Of a stretch of DNA of 64,000 nucleotides, positions 34,961-44,972 are shown piece by piece. The stretch is from Lachnospiraceae bacterium. GTDB taxonomy: Bacteria; Bacillota; Clostridia; Lachnospirales; Lachnospiraceae. A program made the translations under genes and the position numbers. The notes below the pieces were generated by a model. That model was not told the DNA's origin and ran no database searches. It saw only the letters and a list, made by a program, of their open reading frames with translations. Where the stretch lies: NCBI GenBank assembly GCA_017437065.1, contig JAFSBX010000076.1, positions 240,866 through 304,865 of the forward strand, in the 5' to 3' direction. Each line of letters opens with the position of its first letter. Position 1 is the stretch's first letter.

Positions 34961-37004
34961 TATGAGGGAAAATTTAAAGCGAAGAAACTGGATTGCAGTT
35001 ATTTATTCAGTGATTTTTCTTCTTTCTTTTCCGGTGGGAATGACTCTTTGGATCACCTCCTTTAGTTCACGAAAAGAGATGATGCCGTTAGCAGAGTGGA
35101 AAGAAGATATGGTAATCGGTTTATCTGAATATCTGTCCATTAATATTTTGGTGACGTTACTTGTTACAATTATGGCAATTATTTGTGCAATACAGGGATT
35201 TTCTTATTTGTTCCGCAGACAGAAAATGGATATGTATATGAGTGTTCCTGTTTCCAAAGAACGCCGTTTTGCAGTGATTTATTTAAATGGAATTTTACTG
35301 TTTGCACTTCCTTATCTTTTTAGTCTTTTGATAGGGTTGTGTATCAGCGGTGCGAACGGAATACTGACTATAGAAGTAGTAAAATCCATGTTGTATTCGT
35401 ATTTGGCATATCTGATATATTATGTGGCAATTTACAATATTACCATTATTGCAGTAATGCTCACAGGAAATTTATTAGTATCACTTTGTGCAACAGCAGT
35501 ATTTTTATTTTATGAAATTATGATAAAAGGTATTATTTTTATACTTTGCTCTGCATTTTTACATACCTATTCAAATTATTCATCAGACCTAAAGGTTCAT
35601 TTTTCGCCTATGATTATGATGTTTGAAAAGTCTGTTTTTTTAGGAAATAATATAATATCCGTACCACGCCTGATAGAGCAGACAGGGATGACCATGGGAA
35701 AAATACTGATGATTGGAATTGGTACCGGAATTATTGCCTATCTGCTTTATGCAATTCGACCTGCAGAGAGCTGTAATAAGGCAATTGCGTTTGGCAAAAC
35801 AAAACCAATAATAAAAATAGGTCTTATGGTACCGATTTCACTTATTGTCGGTGTGTTGTTCTATGCTATTACGGATGCAAATATTGCAATGACAGTGTTT
35901 GGATTTATGATTGGTATTGTATTAAGCCATAGTATAATGGAAATTATTTTTGCATTTGACTTAAAGGCGGCAATAAAGCATCTTGCATCAGGAGCTGTCG
36001 GGGCAGTTCTCGTATTTACAATATTTATTGTGTTTAAGTTTGATTTAACAGGTTATGATAAATGGGTGCCAAATCCACAAAAAGTAGAAAGCATTGCGCT
36101 GGATCTTCCGGTATTTTTCGATACAGGTTATTATGACTTTGAAAATGACTACTGGTCTGGTAGTGCAGAGTATAAATTTGACCATATGGAACTTACAGAT
36201 ACAGAAAATATATGTGCATTTATGGAATCTGTAATGTCAGAAGATGTGGAAAGTGTGGCGGAAGAAGGAGAGAATTTTCTTTGGGGAACAGTAAAATATC
36301 GTATGAAGAATGGGAAAGAAAAATATCGCAGTATACATTTTCCAGTGGAGAAGTATATGGATGAGTTAAATGATATTATTTCCGGTGAAGAATATCAAAA
36401 AGGAAATTACCAGCTACTGGGTGAAGAGTTTAGTAAATATGCAAGAATTAAAAATATTGAATTCACGAATGGTGTCTGGCGTGAAGAAGTGGAAGAGGAT
36501 GATATAGAGAGAGTTTTTGAAAATTATAAAGCAGATTTAATGAATTATGATTTAAAAACCATTGTAAATGAATTTCCGATAGGAGTAATTTATATAGAGT
36601 ATGAAAATGTTAATTACAACGTAAATACAACATATAATGGAACGCATACTTATTCAATGCCGGTATATGCTTCTTTTGAAAAGACAAAGGCTTATACGGA
36701 TGAACATGGACATCTGAAAGATTGGAAAACAAAAAGTGAGTACATAGATGTTATTACGATAAGTCATTGGGATGAGATGAGCCGGGAAAGTGTGGATCGG
36801 GACTTTGGAGACAAGGAAGATATTCAAGAGATTCTTCCTGCCATTATACCGGGAGAGCTTGCAAATTACAGATATTTTATGGAAGAGCCGGATTATACTT
36901 ATGATGCTTTTGTAAGCTTTAATGGAGAAGCAGGAGATGAATGGATTGACTTCAGCAGTTATTTCTATGTCTTTTCTTCAAAACTTCCGGATTTTGCAAA
37001 ATAG
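34932..37004 (+). CDS. ABC-2-type permease with a large C-terminal extracellular domain
   Basis: A 690-aa protein with about eight N-terminal membrane helices (residues about 20-380), then a soluble domain of about 300 residues rich in acidic and aromatic residues. It resembles the permeases in YtrA-controlled operons of Lachnospiraceae. GGAGG lies upstream of a tandem ATG-ATG, so the start may be 34932 or 34935. It is the last gene of the operon. The role of the soluble domain is unknown. Confidence 0.75.
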   Translation: MMSKNSFWASMRENLKRRNWIAVIYSVIFLLSFPVGMTLWITSFSSRKEMMPLAEWKEDMVIGLSEYLSINILVTLLVTIMAIICAIQGFSYLFRRQKMDMYMSVPVSKERRFAVIYLNGILLFALPYLFSLLIGLCISGANGILTIEVVKSMLYSYLAYLIYYVAIYNITIIAVMLTGNLLVSLCATAVFLFYEIMIKGIIFILCSAFLHTYSNYSSDLKVHFSPMIMMFEKSVFLGNNIISVPRLIEQTGMTMGKILMIGIGTGIIAYLLYAIRPAESCNKAIAFGKTKPIIKIGLMVPISLIVGVLFYAITDANIAMTVFGFMIGIVLSHSIMEIIFAFDLKAAIKHLASGAVGAVLVFTIFIVFKFDLTGYDKWVPNPQKVESIALDLPVFFDTGYYDFENDYWSGSAEYKFDHMELTDTENICAFMESVMSEDVESVAEEGENFLWGTVKYRMKNGKEKYRSIHFPVEKYMDELNDIISGEEYQKGNYQLLGEEFSKYARIKNIEFTNGVWREEVEEDDIERVFENYKADLMNYDLKTIVNEFPIGVIYIEYENVNYNVNTTYNGTHTYSMPVYASFEKTKAYTDEHGHLKDWKTKSEYIDVITISHWDEMSRESVDRDFGDKEDIQEILPAIIPGELANYRYFMEEPDYTYDAFVSFNGEAGDEWIDFSSYFYVFSSKLPDFAK

Positions 37005-37047
37005 AGATTTGCACTAAGAAAGAGGCATAAAAATCAAAAATAAGCAA

Positions 37048-37089
37048 AACAGTGGAGACTGACAAAAAAACAGTTTCTGCTGTTTTTTT
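37048..37089 (+). terminator. Terminator after the YtrA-type operon
   Basis: A 13-bp stem (37048-37060 with 37072-37084; three G-U pairs) ends in TTTTTTT. Confidence 0.75.
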
Positions 37090-37156
37090 GTGTAATTTTC
37101 GAAAAAGCAGGGAATACTCTTATAAAAGAAAAAATCTGACAGGAAAGGGAAAAATT

Positions 37157-38461
37157 ATGAGTTTATACTTAACCATTACAGATGTAAAAGGTCGTGAAAT
37201 TCTGGATTCCAGAGGAAATCCAACAATAGAGGCAGAGGTCATTGTAGAAAATACAATTCATGGAAGGGCAGCAGTTCCTTCGGGGGCCAGTACCGGAAAA
37301 TTTGAAGCAGTAGAACTTAGGGACGGAGAAACAAGATATTTCGGGCTTGGTGTGCAAAAGGCTGTAAAAAATATTAATACAAAAATCAAGGATATCCTTG
37401 TGGGGAAAAATGTTTTGGAACAGGGCATGATTGACCGGATTATGATCGAAGCGGACGGTACGGATAACAAAGGAAATCTTGGGGCAAATGCCATGCTTGG
37501 TGTTTCCATGGCATGCGCAAAAGCGGCTGCAGAAGCATTGGAAATTCCGTTATATCGTTATCTTGGCGGTATTTCACCGCGTCTCTTACCGGTACCGATG
37601 ATGAATATTTTAAATGGTGGAAAGCATGCCGCAAATACGGTGGATTTTCAGGAATTTATGATTATGCCGGTACAGGCAGAAAGTTTTGCGGACGGTTTAA
37701 GAATCTGTGCAGAAATCTATCATAATTTAAAGAAAATATTAAATGACAGAAATTTATCAACAGGTGTAGGCGATGAAGGTGGTTTTGCACCGGATTTACC
37801 GGATGCGGTAGCAGTATTGGATTTCATTGTGGAGGCTATCGAAACGAGCAAATATATTCCGGGACAGGACATTAAAATCGCATTGGATGTAGCTTCCAGC
37901 GAATTGTACAATGAAAAAACAGGAATGTATCATTTTCCGGGAGAAAGTAAACTTGCCGGAAAAGAAATTGTCAGGGATACAGAAGAAATGATTTCTTATT
38001 ATGAAGAACTGATTAAGAAATATCCGATTATTTCCATCGAAGACGGTCTTGCCGAAGATGATTGGGACGGCTGGAAAGAACTTACAAAACGTTTGGGAAA
38101 TAAAATTCAGCTTGTTGGAGATGATTTATTTGTAACAAATACAAAAAGACTGGATGCAGGAATTAAACTTGGCGTAGCCAATGCCATTTTAGTGAAGGTA
38201 AACCAGATAGGAACATTGTCTGAGGCTTTTGAAGCGGTAGAGATGGCACATAAAAATGGTTATAAAGCAGTGATTTCGCATCGTTCAGGAGAAACAGAGG
38301 ATTCTACGATTGCAGATATTGCAGTAGCATTGAATGCAGGTCAGATAAAGACCGGTGCCCCATGCAGAAGTGACAGAATCGCAAAATATAACCAGCTTTT
38401 AAGAATTGAAGAAAATCTCGGAAATTATGCCTGCTATAAAGAACCTTTTAACAAAATTTAA
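37157..38461 (+). CDS. eno: Enolase
   Basis: A 434-aa enzyme dehydrating 2-phosphoglycerate to PEP. Motifs are [49 protein letters not shown] and the signature [18 protein letters not shown]. Start 37157 (MSLYLTITD) follows AGGAAAGGG; upstream codons in the same frame overlap the previous terminator and are not coding. With gap, pgk, tpiA and gpmI it completes the lower glycolysis set on this segment. Confidence 0.97.
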   Translation: MSLYLTITDVKGREILDSRGNPTIEAEVIVENTIHGRAAVPSGASTGKFEAVELRDGETRYFGLGVQKAVKNINTKIKDILVGKNVLEQGMIDRIMIEADGTDNKGNLGANAMLGVSMACAKAAAEALEIPLYRYLGGISPRLLPVPMMNILNGGKHAANTVDFQEFMIMPVQAESFADGLRICAEIYHNLKKILNDRNLSTGVGDEGGFAPDLPDAVAVLDFIVEAIETSKYIPGQDIKIALDVASSELYNEKTGMYHFPGESKLAGKEIVRDTEEMISYYEELIKKYPIISIEDGLAEDDWDGWKELTKRLGNKIQLVGDDLFVTNTKRLDAGIKLGVANAILVKVNQIGTLSEAFEAVEMAHKNGYKAVISHRSGETEDSTIADIAVALNAGQIKTGAPCRSDRIAKYNQLLRIEENLGNYACYKEPFNKI

Positions 38462-38482
38462 AGGAAATTATCCAAAAATTAG

Positions 38483-38511
38483 TTGAAAAAGCCTTTGCAC
38501 TATGATAAACT
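38483..38511 (+). promoter_or_regulatory. Promoter of the secG-rnr-smpB unit
   Basis: TTGAAA (38483-38488) and TAAACT (38506-38511) are 17 bp apart, 35 nt before the secG start. Confidence 0.55.
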
Positions 38512-38545
38512 TGAGTTTGTTTGAAGTTAGGAGGTGCAGTCAGGG

Positions 38546-38779
38546 ATGTTAAGAACTATATTAACGTTTGTTTTTATAATAATATGTATCGCTTTAGTGG
38601 TGTTAGTATTAATGCAGGAAGGAAAAAACGCAGGACTTGGTTCTCTTAGTGGATCAACAGATACCTACTGGAGTAAAAACAAGGGGCGTTCTTTTGAAGG
38701 CAAACTTGTTAAAATTACTACAGGTTTGGCAGTAGCATTTATTGTATTAGCTGCGGTTTTAAATATTAATCGTTTTTAA
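38546..38779 (+). CDS. secG: Preprotein translocase subunit SecG
   Basis: A 77-aa protein with two membrane helices (about 4-22 and 53-72) linked by the conserved LMQEGKNAGLGSLSG loop. SecG assists SecYEA-driven secretion. The ATG at 38546 lies 11 nt after AGGAGG; an upstream GTG overlaps the site itself. The secG-rnr-smpB-ssrA order is conserved in many Firmicutes. Confidence 0.93.
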   Translation: MLRTILTFVFIIICIALVVLVLMQEGKNAGLGSLSGSTDTYWSKNKGRSFEGKLVKITTGLAVAFIVLAAVLNINRF

Positions 38780-38790
38780 TGGCAAAAGAC

Positions 38791-38826
38791 AAACACCCTT
38801 TTACGAGGGTGTTTTCGTTTTTTTTG
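38791..38826 (+). terminator. Terminator between secG and rnr
   Basis: AAACACCCT pairs with AGGGTGTTT (38791-38799 with 38806-38814), followed by TCG and eight T residues. rnr starts 26 nt later without a clear new promoter, so it is probably a partial terminator. Confidence 0.7.
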
Positions 38827-38851
38827 ATTCAGAGAAAGTAGAGGAGCATAC

Positions 38852-41032
38852 ATGGAAAAACAACAAGATAAACGAAAAAAAGTAATATGCGACCTATTAA
38901 ATGATGACATGTATGTTCCGATGAAGGAAAAAGAACTTGTCATCATGCTCCAGGTTGCAAAGGAAGACAGAGAAGAATTTAAAAAGTTGCTTGACGAACT
39001 GCTTATGGAAGGAAAAATTCAGATTACCAAACGTGGTAAATATGTAAAAGCAGACGGTAAGGCAGAGAAACAGTGTATTTTTGGTACTTTTATCAGCCAC
39101 CCGAAAGGATTTGGTTTTGTCGAAGTAGAAGGTCAGGCAGAAGATTATTATGTACCGGAAGAGAAAACAAACGGTGCTTTTCATAAAGATAAAGTACAGG
39201 TTGTCCTTTTGCCAAAGTCACAAGGGAAAAGGCAGGAAGTTGAAATTGTAAAGATTTTGGAAAGAGGAACGGACAAGATTGTCGGAACTTTTCAAAAATC
39301 CAAAAACTTTGGATTTGTTGTACCCGATAATACGAAAATTGCCTCGGATATATTTGTTCCGATTGAACGTTCCAAAGGTGCGGTAGATGGTCATAAAGTA
39401 GTGGTAGAGCTGACAAGCTACGGCGGAGAAAATAAAAGTCCGGAGGGAAAAGTTGTGGAAATCCTCGGACATATCAACGATCCGGGTGTAGATATTATGG
39501 CAATTGTAAAAGGCTATGATTTACCGGTAGAGTTTGGAGAAAAAATTTTGAATCAGGCAGAAAGAGTATCTAATGACGTATCAGAAGCAGATATGGCAGG
39601 ACGTATGGATTTGCGGGATATGGTCATGGTAACCATTGACGGTGAAGATGCAAAAGATTTAGATGATGCAGTCAGCCTTTCCTTTGATGGAGAAAACTAT
39701 GACCTTGGTGTACACATCGCAGATGTAACCAATTATGTACAGGAAAATTCTGCGTTAGACAGAGAAGCATTAAAACGTGGTACAAGTGTTTATTTGGTAG
39801 ACAGAGTGATTCCCATGCTTCCGCATACGCTTTCTAACGGTATCTGTTCATTAAATGCGGGGGTAAACCGTCTTGCGCTAAGCTGTCTTATGAAAATAAA
39901 TAAAAAAGGTGAAGTAATTGATTATAAAATAGCGGAAACCGTCATAAAAGTAGACAGAAGAATGTCTTATACCGCCGTGAAGAAGATTTTGGAGGAGAAT
40001 GACGAAGAAACGATTCGGGAATATGAAGAACTGGTACCCATGTTTCGGCAGATGGAAGAATTGGCAGGAATCCTTCGTGCCAAAAGAAAGAAAAGAGGCT
40101 CCATTGATTTTGATTTTCCGGAGACGAAAATCATTCTGGATAAAGGAGGACATCCGGTAGATATCAAGCCTTATGATCGGAATACGGCAACTAAAATTAT
40201 CGAAGATTTCATGTTGATTGCCAATGAAACGGTTGCACAGCATTTTTACTGGCAGGAGCTGCCGTTTGTGTATCGTACTCATGAAAATCCTGACCCCGAA
40301 AAAATAGAAAAGCTTTGCCTTTTCATCCACAATTTCGGCTATGGTATTAAAACCAATAAAGAAGAAGTACATCCGAAGGAAATTCAGAAACTGCTTACAA
40401 AAATCGAAGGTACACCGGAAGAAGCATTAATCAGCAGATTGACGCTTCGAAGTATGAAACAGGCAAAATATTCCGTAGAAAGTTCCGGACATTTTGGTCT
40501 TGCATGTCAGTTTTACTGTCATTTTACATCACCTATCAGACGTTATCCTGATTTGCAGATTCACCGTATTATTAAGGAACAGCTGAGAGGCAGACTGAAA
40601 GAAAGCAGAATTGAACATTATGATAAAATACTGACTGAGGTAGCAAGACATTCCTCGGAAATGGAACGCAGGGCAGATGAGGCTGAAAGGGAGACTGAAA
40701 AGCTGAAAAAGGCAGAATATATGCAGTCACGCATCGGCAAATGCTTTGAGGGGGTTATTTCCAGTATTACAAGCTGGGGAATTTACGTGGAGCTGCCGGA
40801 TACGGTAGAAGGAATGATACATGTATCCAAGTTGCCCGGGGATTACTTTTATTATGATGAGTCCTCCTATGAAATGGTAGGACGAGACAGTGGTAAACAC
40901 TATAAATTAGGGGAAAAAATTAAAATTCGAGTGGATGGCATTGATAAAATGACAAGAACCATAGACTTTGGTATTCCGTTCGATTGGGAGGATGAAGATG
41001 GCGAAGGAACCAATGAAATTAGTAGCCAATAA
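38852..41032 (+). CDS. rnr: Ribonuclease R
   Basis: A 726-aa 3'-5' exoribonuclease: N-terminal helix-turn-helix (1-65), two cold-shock domains (about 70-215), the RNB catalytic domain (about 255-580, with [16 protein letters not shown] carrying the Mg-binding aspartates) and a C-terminal S1 domain (about 625-710). RNase R degrades structured RNA and works with SmpB/tmRNA on stalled messages, which fits the next two genes. The start follows GAGGAG. The 3' end overlaps smpB. Confidence 0.95.
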   Translation: MEKQQDKRKKVICDLLNDDMYVPMKEKELVIMLQVAKEDREEFKKLLDELLMEGKIQITKRGKYVKADGKAEKQCIFGTFISHPKGFGFVEVEGQAEDYYVPEEKTNGAFHKDKVQVVLLPKSQGKRQEVEIVKILERGTDKIVGTFQKSKNFGFVVPDNTKIASDIFVPIERSKGAVDGHKVVVELTSYGGENKSPEGKVVEILGHINDPGVDIMAIVKGYDLPVEFGEKILNQAERVSNDVSEADMAGRMDLRDMVMVTIDGEDAKDLDDAVSLSFDGENYDLGVHIADVTNYVQENSALDREALKRGTSVYLVDRVIPMLPHTLSNGICSLNAGVNRLALSCLMKINKKGEVIDYKIAETVIKVDRRMSYTAVKKILEENDEETIREYEELVPMFRQMEELAGILRAKRKKRGSIDFDFPETKIILDKGGHPVDIKPYDRNTATKIIEDFMLIANETVAQHFYWQELPFVYRTHENPDPEKIEKLCLFIHNFGYGIKTNKEEVHPKEIQKLLTKIEGTPEEALISRLTLRSMKQAKYSVESSGHFGLACQFYCHFTSPIRRYPDLQIHRIIKEQLRGRLKESRIEHYDKILTEVARHSSEMERRADEAERETEKLKKAEYMQSRIGKCFEGVISSITSWGIYVELPDTVEGMIHVSKLPGDYFYYDESSYEMVGRDSGKHYKLGEKIKIRVDGIDKMTRTIDFGIPFDWEDEDGEGTNEISSQ

Positions 41033-41462
41033 TAAAAAGGCTTATCATGATTATTTTATCGAAGAAAAAATTGAAACAGGAATCTGCCTGCACGGTACGG
41101 AAGTAAAGTCGCTACGCATGGGAAAATGTAGCATAAAAGAGGCTTTTATCCGTATCGAAAAAGGCGAAGTGTTTGTTTACGGAATGCATATCAGCCCTTA
41201 TGAAAAAGGGAATATCTTTAACAAGGATCCGTTGCGTGTCAGAAAGCTGTTACTTCATAAATACGAAATAAATAAACTGGCTGGAAAGATTGCGGAGAAA
41301 GGTTATACACTTGTGCCGTTACAGGTCTATTTTAAAGACGGAAGGGCAAAAGTGGAAATCGGGCTTGCAAAAGGTAAAAAGCTGTACGATAAGAGACAGG
41401 ATATTGCTAAAAAAGACCAGCGGCGGGAAAATGAGAGAGATTTCAAGATAAGAAATCTGTAA
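40998..41462 (+). CDS. smpB: SsrA-binding protein SmpB
   Basis: A 154-aa tmRNA-binding protein for ribosome rescue. Motifs are [38 protein letters not shown] and the C-terminal [17 protein letters not shown] tail that enters the mRNA channel. Start 40998 (MAKEPMKL) follows GGGAGG by 6 nt and overlaps rnr by 35 nt. Its RNA partner is encoded 170 nt downstream. Confidence 0.96.
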   Translation: MAKEPMKLVANNKKAYHDYFIEEKIETGICLHGTEVKSLRMGKCSIKEAFIRIEKGEVFVYGMHISPYEKGNIFNKDPLRVRKLLLHKYEINKLAGKIAEKGYTLVPLQVYFKDGRAKVEIGLAKGKKLYDKRQDIAKKDQRRENERDFKIRNL

Positions 41463-41635
41463 GCTGTCGGTAAACAAAGTTTTTTGGTCTAAAATAGTAT
41501 GTGATTCAAGTGATGGAAAATTTAATAAGATTTTCATAATTTTGTAACTTGACCTATAGGGATAAAGAAACTATAATTGTTATGAAAGCAGACATACGGA
41601 TAAATATACTGTATGTCTGTATGAAAATTAAATAC

Positions 41636-41982
41636 GGGTTAGTAAAGGTTTCGACAGGGATCTTGCAGCTGGAGAAGCTATCCGCAGGCGATGCGTCAAC
41701 TCGCAACAATAAATATAAACGCTGAAGAAAATTTAGCATACGCTGCCTAATGGCAGCTGTCTGACTTAGTGCACCTACACATTAAGACCCAGGCATCGAC
41801 TATGTAGGAAACGACTCATGCAAAGCTTTGAGCATGAGGGCGTATGATGAAGCTACTGAATGCATTGGGGTGTTTGTTTCCTGATGCAGGAGGGAATGAG
41901 GGATTACCCGCAATAACAAACTATGATAGTAGAAGGACAGGGAATGGGTTTTTGGACGCGGGTTCGACTCCCGCCTAATCCA
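41636..41982 (+). ncRNA. ssrA: tmRNA (ssrA)
   Basis: The tRNA-like 5' end (GGGTTAG, then GGTTTCGACAGGG) pairs with the 3' end (GGGTTCGACTCCCGC, then CTAATCC and discriminator A): a 7-bp acceptor stem with one G-U. CCA is not encoded. The internal tag frame starts at GCA 41703 and ends at TAA 41748-41750, reading ATININAEENLAYAA, with the expected AA terminus recognised by ClpXP-type proteases. It lies directly after smpB. Confidence 0.95.
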
Positions 41983-41999
41983 TTTATTATGAGGTATTT

Positions 42000-42040
42000 A
42001 TAAGCTTAAGGGATTATCTCCTTAGGCTTATTTATTTTTT
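42000..42040 (+). terminator. Terminator of tmRNA
   Basis: A 12-bp stem (42000-42011 with 42020-42031; one G-U) is followed by TTATTTTTT. Confidence 0.8.
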
Positions 42041-42076
42041 ATAATACGATTTTTATGATATAATTTTTACAAAAAA

Positions 42077-42107
42077 AAATAGCTTTGGAGGGGAGCCAAA
42101 GCTATTT
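42077..42107. terminator. Strong hairpin upstream of a 23-aa ORF
   Basis: A perfect 12-bp stem AAATAGCTTTGG/CCAAAGCTATTT with a 7-nt loop. Read on the minus strand it is followed by nine T residues, so it would be a good terminator there, yet no minus-strand gene is evident to its right. On the plus strand it precedes a short ORF with a ribosome binding site. Confidence 0.5.
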
Positions 42108-42123
42108 GTAAGGGAGTATATTT

Positions 42124-42195
42124 ATGAAAAAGTTTTGTGCCACATATGTGGAACTTGCTTCTATGTCTATGATAATAAATGTGGTCTGTGAATAG
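42124..42195 (+). CDS. Small ORF, 23 aa, hydrophobic with two cysteines
   Basis: The ATG at 42124 follows AAGGGAG by 8 nt. The product is 23 residues, MKKFCATYVELASMSMI then INVVCE. The good ribosome binding site and the preceding hairpin suggest translation. It might be a leader or small membrane peptide, or chance. No homologue recognised. Confidence 0.4.
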   Translation: MKKFCATYVELASMSMIINVVCE

Positions 42196-42321
42196 AAAAT
42201 GTATAAAATGTAAACAAACTGTGAACAAAAACCAAAAATAAAACTATATTACTTTAAAGAGCTTAATAATACAAATATCTTGATATTTGTATAAAAATAA
42301 CATGGCTGGAGGAAGTGAAAG

Positions 42322-42612
42322 ATGATTAATAAAGATGAATTTCATCATTTAAATTACATAAAAAAAGAAGAATTATCCGGTAGCATGGAAGGAATGCGTT
42401 ATATGCTGAAAAAGGCTAGTGGAGAAGAGGGCGATAAGTTGCAGACTTTCATATGGCCGGGACCATTAAATTTTGCGAAAACTCCGGAAGAAAAGAAAAC
42501 TGTAATGGAGTTTCCGTTTACAACGGAAGGAGTAGAACAGGCAGCTGACTGGTTGAATGAGCAATACCTGCAAAATAAATCCGTATGGGAAGAAGGGAAA
42601 AGGCTGATATAA
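42322..42612 (+). CDS. Conserved-looking small protein of unknown function
   Basis: A 96-aa soluble, acidic protein. GGAGGAAGTGAAAG precedes the ATG. The C-terminal part (TTEGVEQAADWLNEQYL) is predicted helical. Nothing identifies a function. It stands alone between the 23-aa ORF and a paralogous gene pair. Confidence 0.6.
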   Translation: MINKDEFHHLNYIKKEELSGSMEGMRYMLKKASGEEGDKLQTFIWPGPLNFAKTPEEKKTVMEFPFTTEGVEQAADWLNEQYLQNKSVWEEGKRLI

Positions 42613-42796
42613 CCGTTAGGTTAAGAAAATCTTAAATAATATTCATTAGTTTTTCACAAAATAAACGCAAAGACCGTGTTATAATGTGCAAAGCCTGAAA
42701 CCAAACTTTATGCATGAAGGCTTGAGGAAAATGAAAAAATAGTTTGTTGAGGTCAGGATATGTTTTGGAAACCTCAGGAAAGGAATGGTTAGTGAT

Positions 42797-43141
42797 ATGG
42801 TAGAGTCGAAATACACACATGTTTGCGTTAATAATGAAATTGAATTGTGCGAAATCTATGAGAGGGAAATAAAAGATAAAATAGAAAAAGCGTTTGTAAA
42901 AAACGGAGTATCCTTTTTTGTTAAATGGAAAAGGGAAAGAAATAGTCAGAAAGAAAACGGTAAGTACATTATCTGTGTTAATCAGCTTCAAAAACAGCGG
43001 GCAGAGGCAGCTATACATGAAATTTTAGAAGATGTAAATGATAATGTGACATTTGTGGACAAAAAGACAGAAAAAGGATGGCTTGGAAAAAGTTTTCGAA
43101 ATCATTCATCATGTGTGTTAGCTGTTTTAAGCAAAATGTAG
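42797..43141 (+). CDS. Unknown protein, paralogue A of a tandem pair
   Basis: 114 aa from the start aligned with its paralogue (MVESKYTH); an in-frame ATG four codons earlier (42785) is also possible. Shared motif with the gene at 43238: NEIELCE, then EIKD-IEK and VS-F--W. The middle is basic (KWKRERNSQKENGK). A nucleotide-binding or ACT-like fold is conceivable but not supported. It looks soluble and cytoplasmic. Confidence 0.6.
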   Translation: MVESKYTHVCVNNEIELCEIYEREIKDKIEKAFVKNGVSFFVKWKRERNSQKENGKYIICVNQLQKQRAEAAIHEILEDVNDNVTFVDKKTEKGWLGKSFRNHSSCVLAVLSKM

Positions 43142-43237
43142 AAAAAATAAAGTATATTTTGTCACAATGCCAAGTGCAAATTGAATATCTGCTGTGTTAT
43201 ACTTACATAAACAAATTACTGGGAAAAGGAGTAGGAT

Positions 43238-43531
43238 ATGCTGGAGACGGAATATACGAAAGTAAAAGTTCATAATGAGATTGAACTTTGCGAAGTGGAT
43301 GACATAGAAATAAAAGATCGTATAGAAAAAGAACTTCTGAAAAACAGAGTATCATATTTCTTGCGTTGGACAAAACCAAAGTGGTTTAGCGGCAAGAAAA
43401 ATGGAACCTGTATCTTTTGTGTGAATGAAGCTCAATTGGATATAGCAGAAGAAACAATCCGAAACTTAGGGCTTGATTCGGGAAATAAAATAAAATTTCT
43501 CATGAAAAAGGTGGATAAGATATTTTATTAG
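43238..43531 (+). CDS. Unknown protein, paralogue B of a tandem pair
   Basis: 97 aa. AAAGGAG precedes the ATG by 6 nt. It aligns over most of its length with the gene at 42797 (ETEYTKVKVHNEIELCEV, KDRIEKELLKNRVSYFLRW, FCVNEAQLDIAEETI), showing a local duplication followed by divergence. Function unknown. Confidence 0.65.
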   Translation: MLETEYTKVKVHNEIELCEVDDIEIKDRIEKELLKNRVSYFLRWTKPKWFSGKKNGTCIFCVNEAQLDIAEETIRNLGLDSGNKIKFLMKKVDKIFY

Positions 43532-43589
43532 GGGAAGCGGAAGCTTCCTCTTTTTGGGTGTCGATGTAAAAAGCGAGGAGTAATGAAAA

Positions 43590-44150
43590 ATGGAAGAAAA
43601 CAAAAGTTTAACCGTAGAAGGATATACCTTTAGAACTACAGAAGATGCAAAGCTTGCACAACTTGAGGCGCAGAAAATTGAATTTATCGAAAGAAGGATG
43701 AACTATAACAGGGCGGAAAGTGTATTAGCTGTTTACAAAAAGGCAATAGAGGAGGGAACGTTCCAGACACCGGTAGGTATCCGTTATTTGGAAAAATTAC
43801 ATGATTTTCTGGAAAAGAGTGCAATTATTACAGAAGAAATTCCGCCGATTCCTTTACAGTCCTATTTCAGTCGGACAGTGCGGGAAAATGCCAGTCCGGC
43901 AAGACACAGAATTGCACCGGTTAAGAAGAAGGATACCTTAAAACAAAAATACAGAATTTCTGTTTTGCTTAATATTGTGTTGGTTGGTATGGTTGTAGCA
44001 ATGTTTGCAATTGCTCTTAATGCAAAAACACCGAATATGCTCAATTATGAAAAAACTCTCGTCAATAAATATTCACAATGGGAGCAGGAGTTAAATGAAC
44101 GGGAAGCAAAGATTAGGGCAAAAGAACAGGAATTAAGGATAACAGAGTGA
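43590..44150 (+). CDS. Membrane-anchored protein with coiled-coil tail, unknown
   Basis: A 186-aa protein: N-terminal soluble helical region (1-80), a proline-containing basic linker (to about 125), one membrane helix (about 127-147) and a C-terminal Glu/Lys-rich coiled-coil-like segment. GAGGAG lies 9 nt upstream of the ATG. It is probably a bitopic envelope protein. Function unknown. Confidence 0.6.
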   Translation: MEENKSLTVEGYTFRTTEDAKLAQLEAQKIEFIERRMNYNRAESVLAVYKKAIEEGTFQTPVGIRYLEKLHDFLEKSAIITEEIPPIPLQSYFSRTVRENASPARHRIAPVKKKDTLKQKYRISVLLNIVLVGMVVAMFAIALNAKTPNMLNYEKTLVNKYSQWEQELNEREAKIRAKEQELRITE

Positions 44151-44203
44151 TTTCACATTTTTTACATATTTATTGCCTATAATAATGATAATAGGAAAGG
44201 TAA

Positions 44204-44893
44204 ATGGTGGTATCAATGGAAAAATTAAAAGTTCTTGTTGTAGATGATGAAAGCAGAATGAGAAAGCTGGTGAAAGATTTCCTTACCAAAAGTAATTACG
44301 AGGTGGTAGAAGCGGAGGATGGAAGCCAGGCATTGGATATTTTTTTCGAATCAAAAGATATTGCATTGATTATACTGGATGTAATGATGCCCAAAATAGA
44401 TGGCTGGCAGGTATGTCGTGAAATCAGGGAATATTCCAAGGTGCCGATTATTATGTTAACGGCAAAAGCGGATGAACGTGATGAATTGCAGGGATTCCAG
44501 TTAGGCGTAGATGAATATATATCAAAACCGTTCAGTCCTAAAATTTTGGTGGCACGTGTGGAAGCTATTCTAAGAAGGACAAATCAGGCGGCACCGGAAG
44601 GTGTTGTTGAAGCCGGTGGAATTGTTATTAATAAAGCAGCACACATGGTCATAATTGATAATAAACAGATTGACTTAAGTTATAAAGAATTTGAACTACT
44701 CGCTTATTTTGTAGAAAATCAGGGAATTGCACTTTCCAGAGAAAAAATATTGAATAACGTGTGGAATTATGATTATTTCGGCGATGCAAGAACCATTGAT
44801 ACGCATGTGAAAAAGTTGCGGAGTAAAATGGGAGAAAAGGGAGATCTGATTAAAACGATATGGGGAATGGGCTATAAATTTGAATGTCCATAA
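44204..44893 (+). CDS. OmpR-family response regulator, orphan
   Basis: A 229-aa regulator: receiver with D14-D15, phospho-acceptor D59 (LILDVMMPKIDG) and K in SKPFSPK, then a winged helix ending in WGMGYKFECP. The start could be 44204 (close to AAAGG) or 44216 (MEKLKVL). No histidine kinase follows; a terminator and then the mobile element come next. The missing partner is either elsewhere or was separated by the insertion. Confidence 0.87.
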   Translation: MVVSMEKLKVLVVDDESRMRKLVKDFLTKSNYEVVEAEDGSQALDIFFESKDIALIILDVMMPKIDGWQVCREIREYSKVPIIMLTAKADERDELQGFQLGVDEYISKPFSPKILVARVEAILRRTNQAAPEGVVEAGGIVINKAAHMVIIDNKQIDLSYKEFELLAYFVENQGIALSREKILNNVWNYDYFGDARTIDTHVKKLRSKMGEKGDLIKTIWGMGYKFECP

Positions 44894-44900
44894 AAAAATA

Positions 44901-44945
44901 AAGAGTCCGGAAACCTTGAAAATAGGGGATTTCCGGACTCTTTTG
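44901..44945 (+). terminator. Terminator after the response regulator
   Basis: A perfect 13-bp stem (44901-44913 with 44930-44942) is followed by a T-rich tail. It is the last clearly chromosomal feature before the mobile element. Confidence 0.88.
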
Positions 44946-44972
44946 TTATCATAAAAAGTAGAGTTACTAACA

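Noticed and set aside
41955-41985. ssrA 3' end as the attachment site of the mobile element
   Set aside because: No second copy of the GGTTCGACTCCCGCC segment was seen in the window, and about 3 kb of apparently chromosomal genes lie between ssrA and the integrase.
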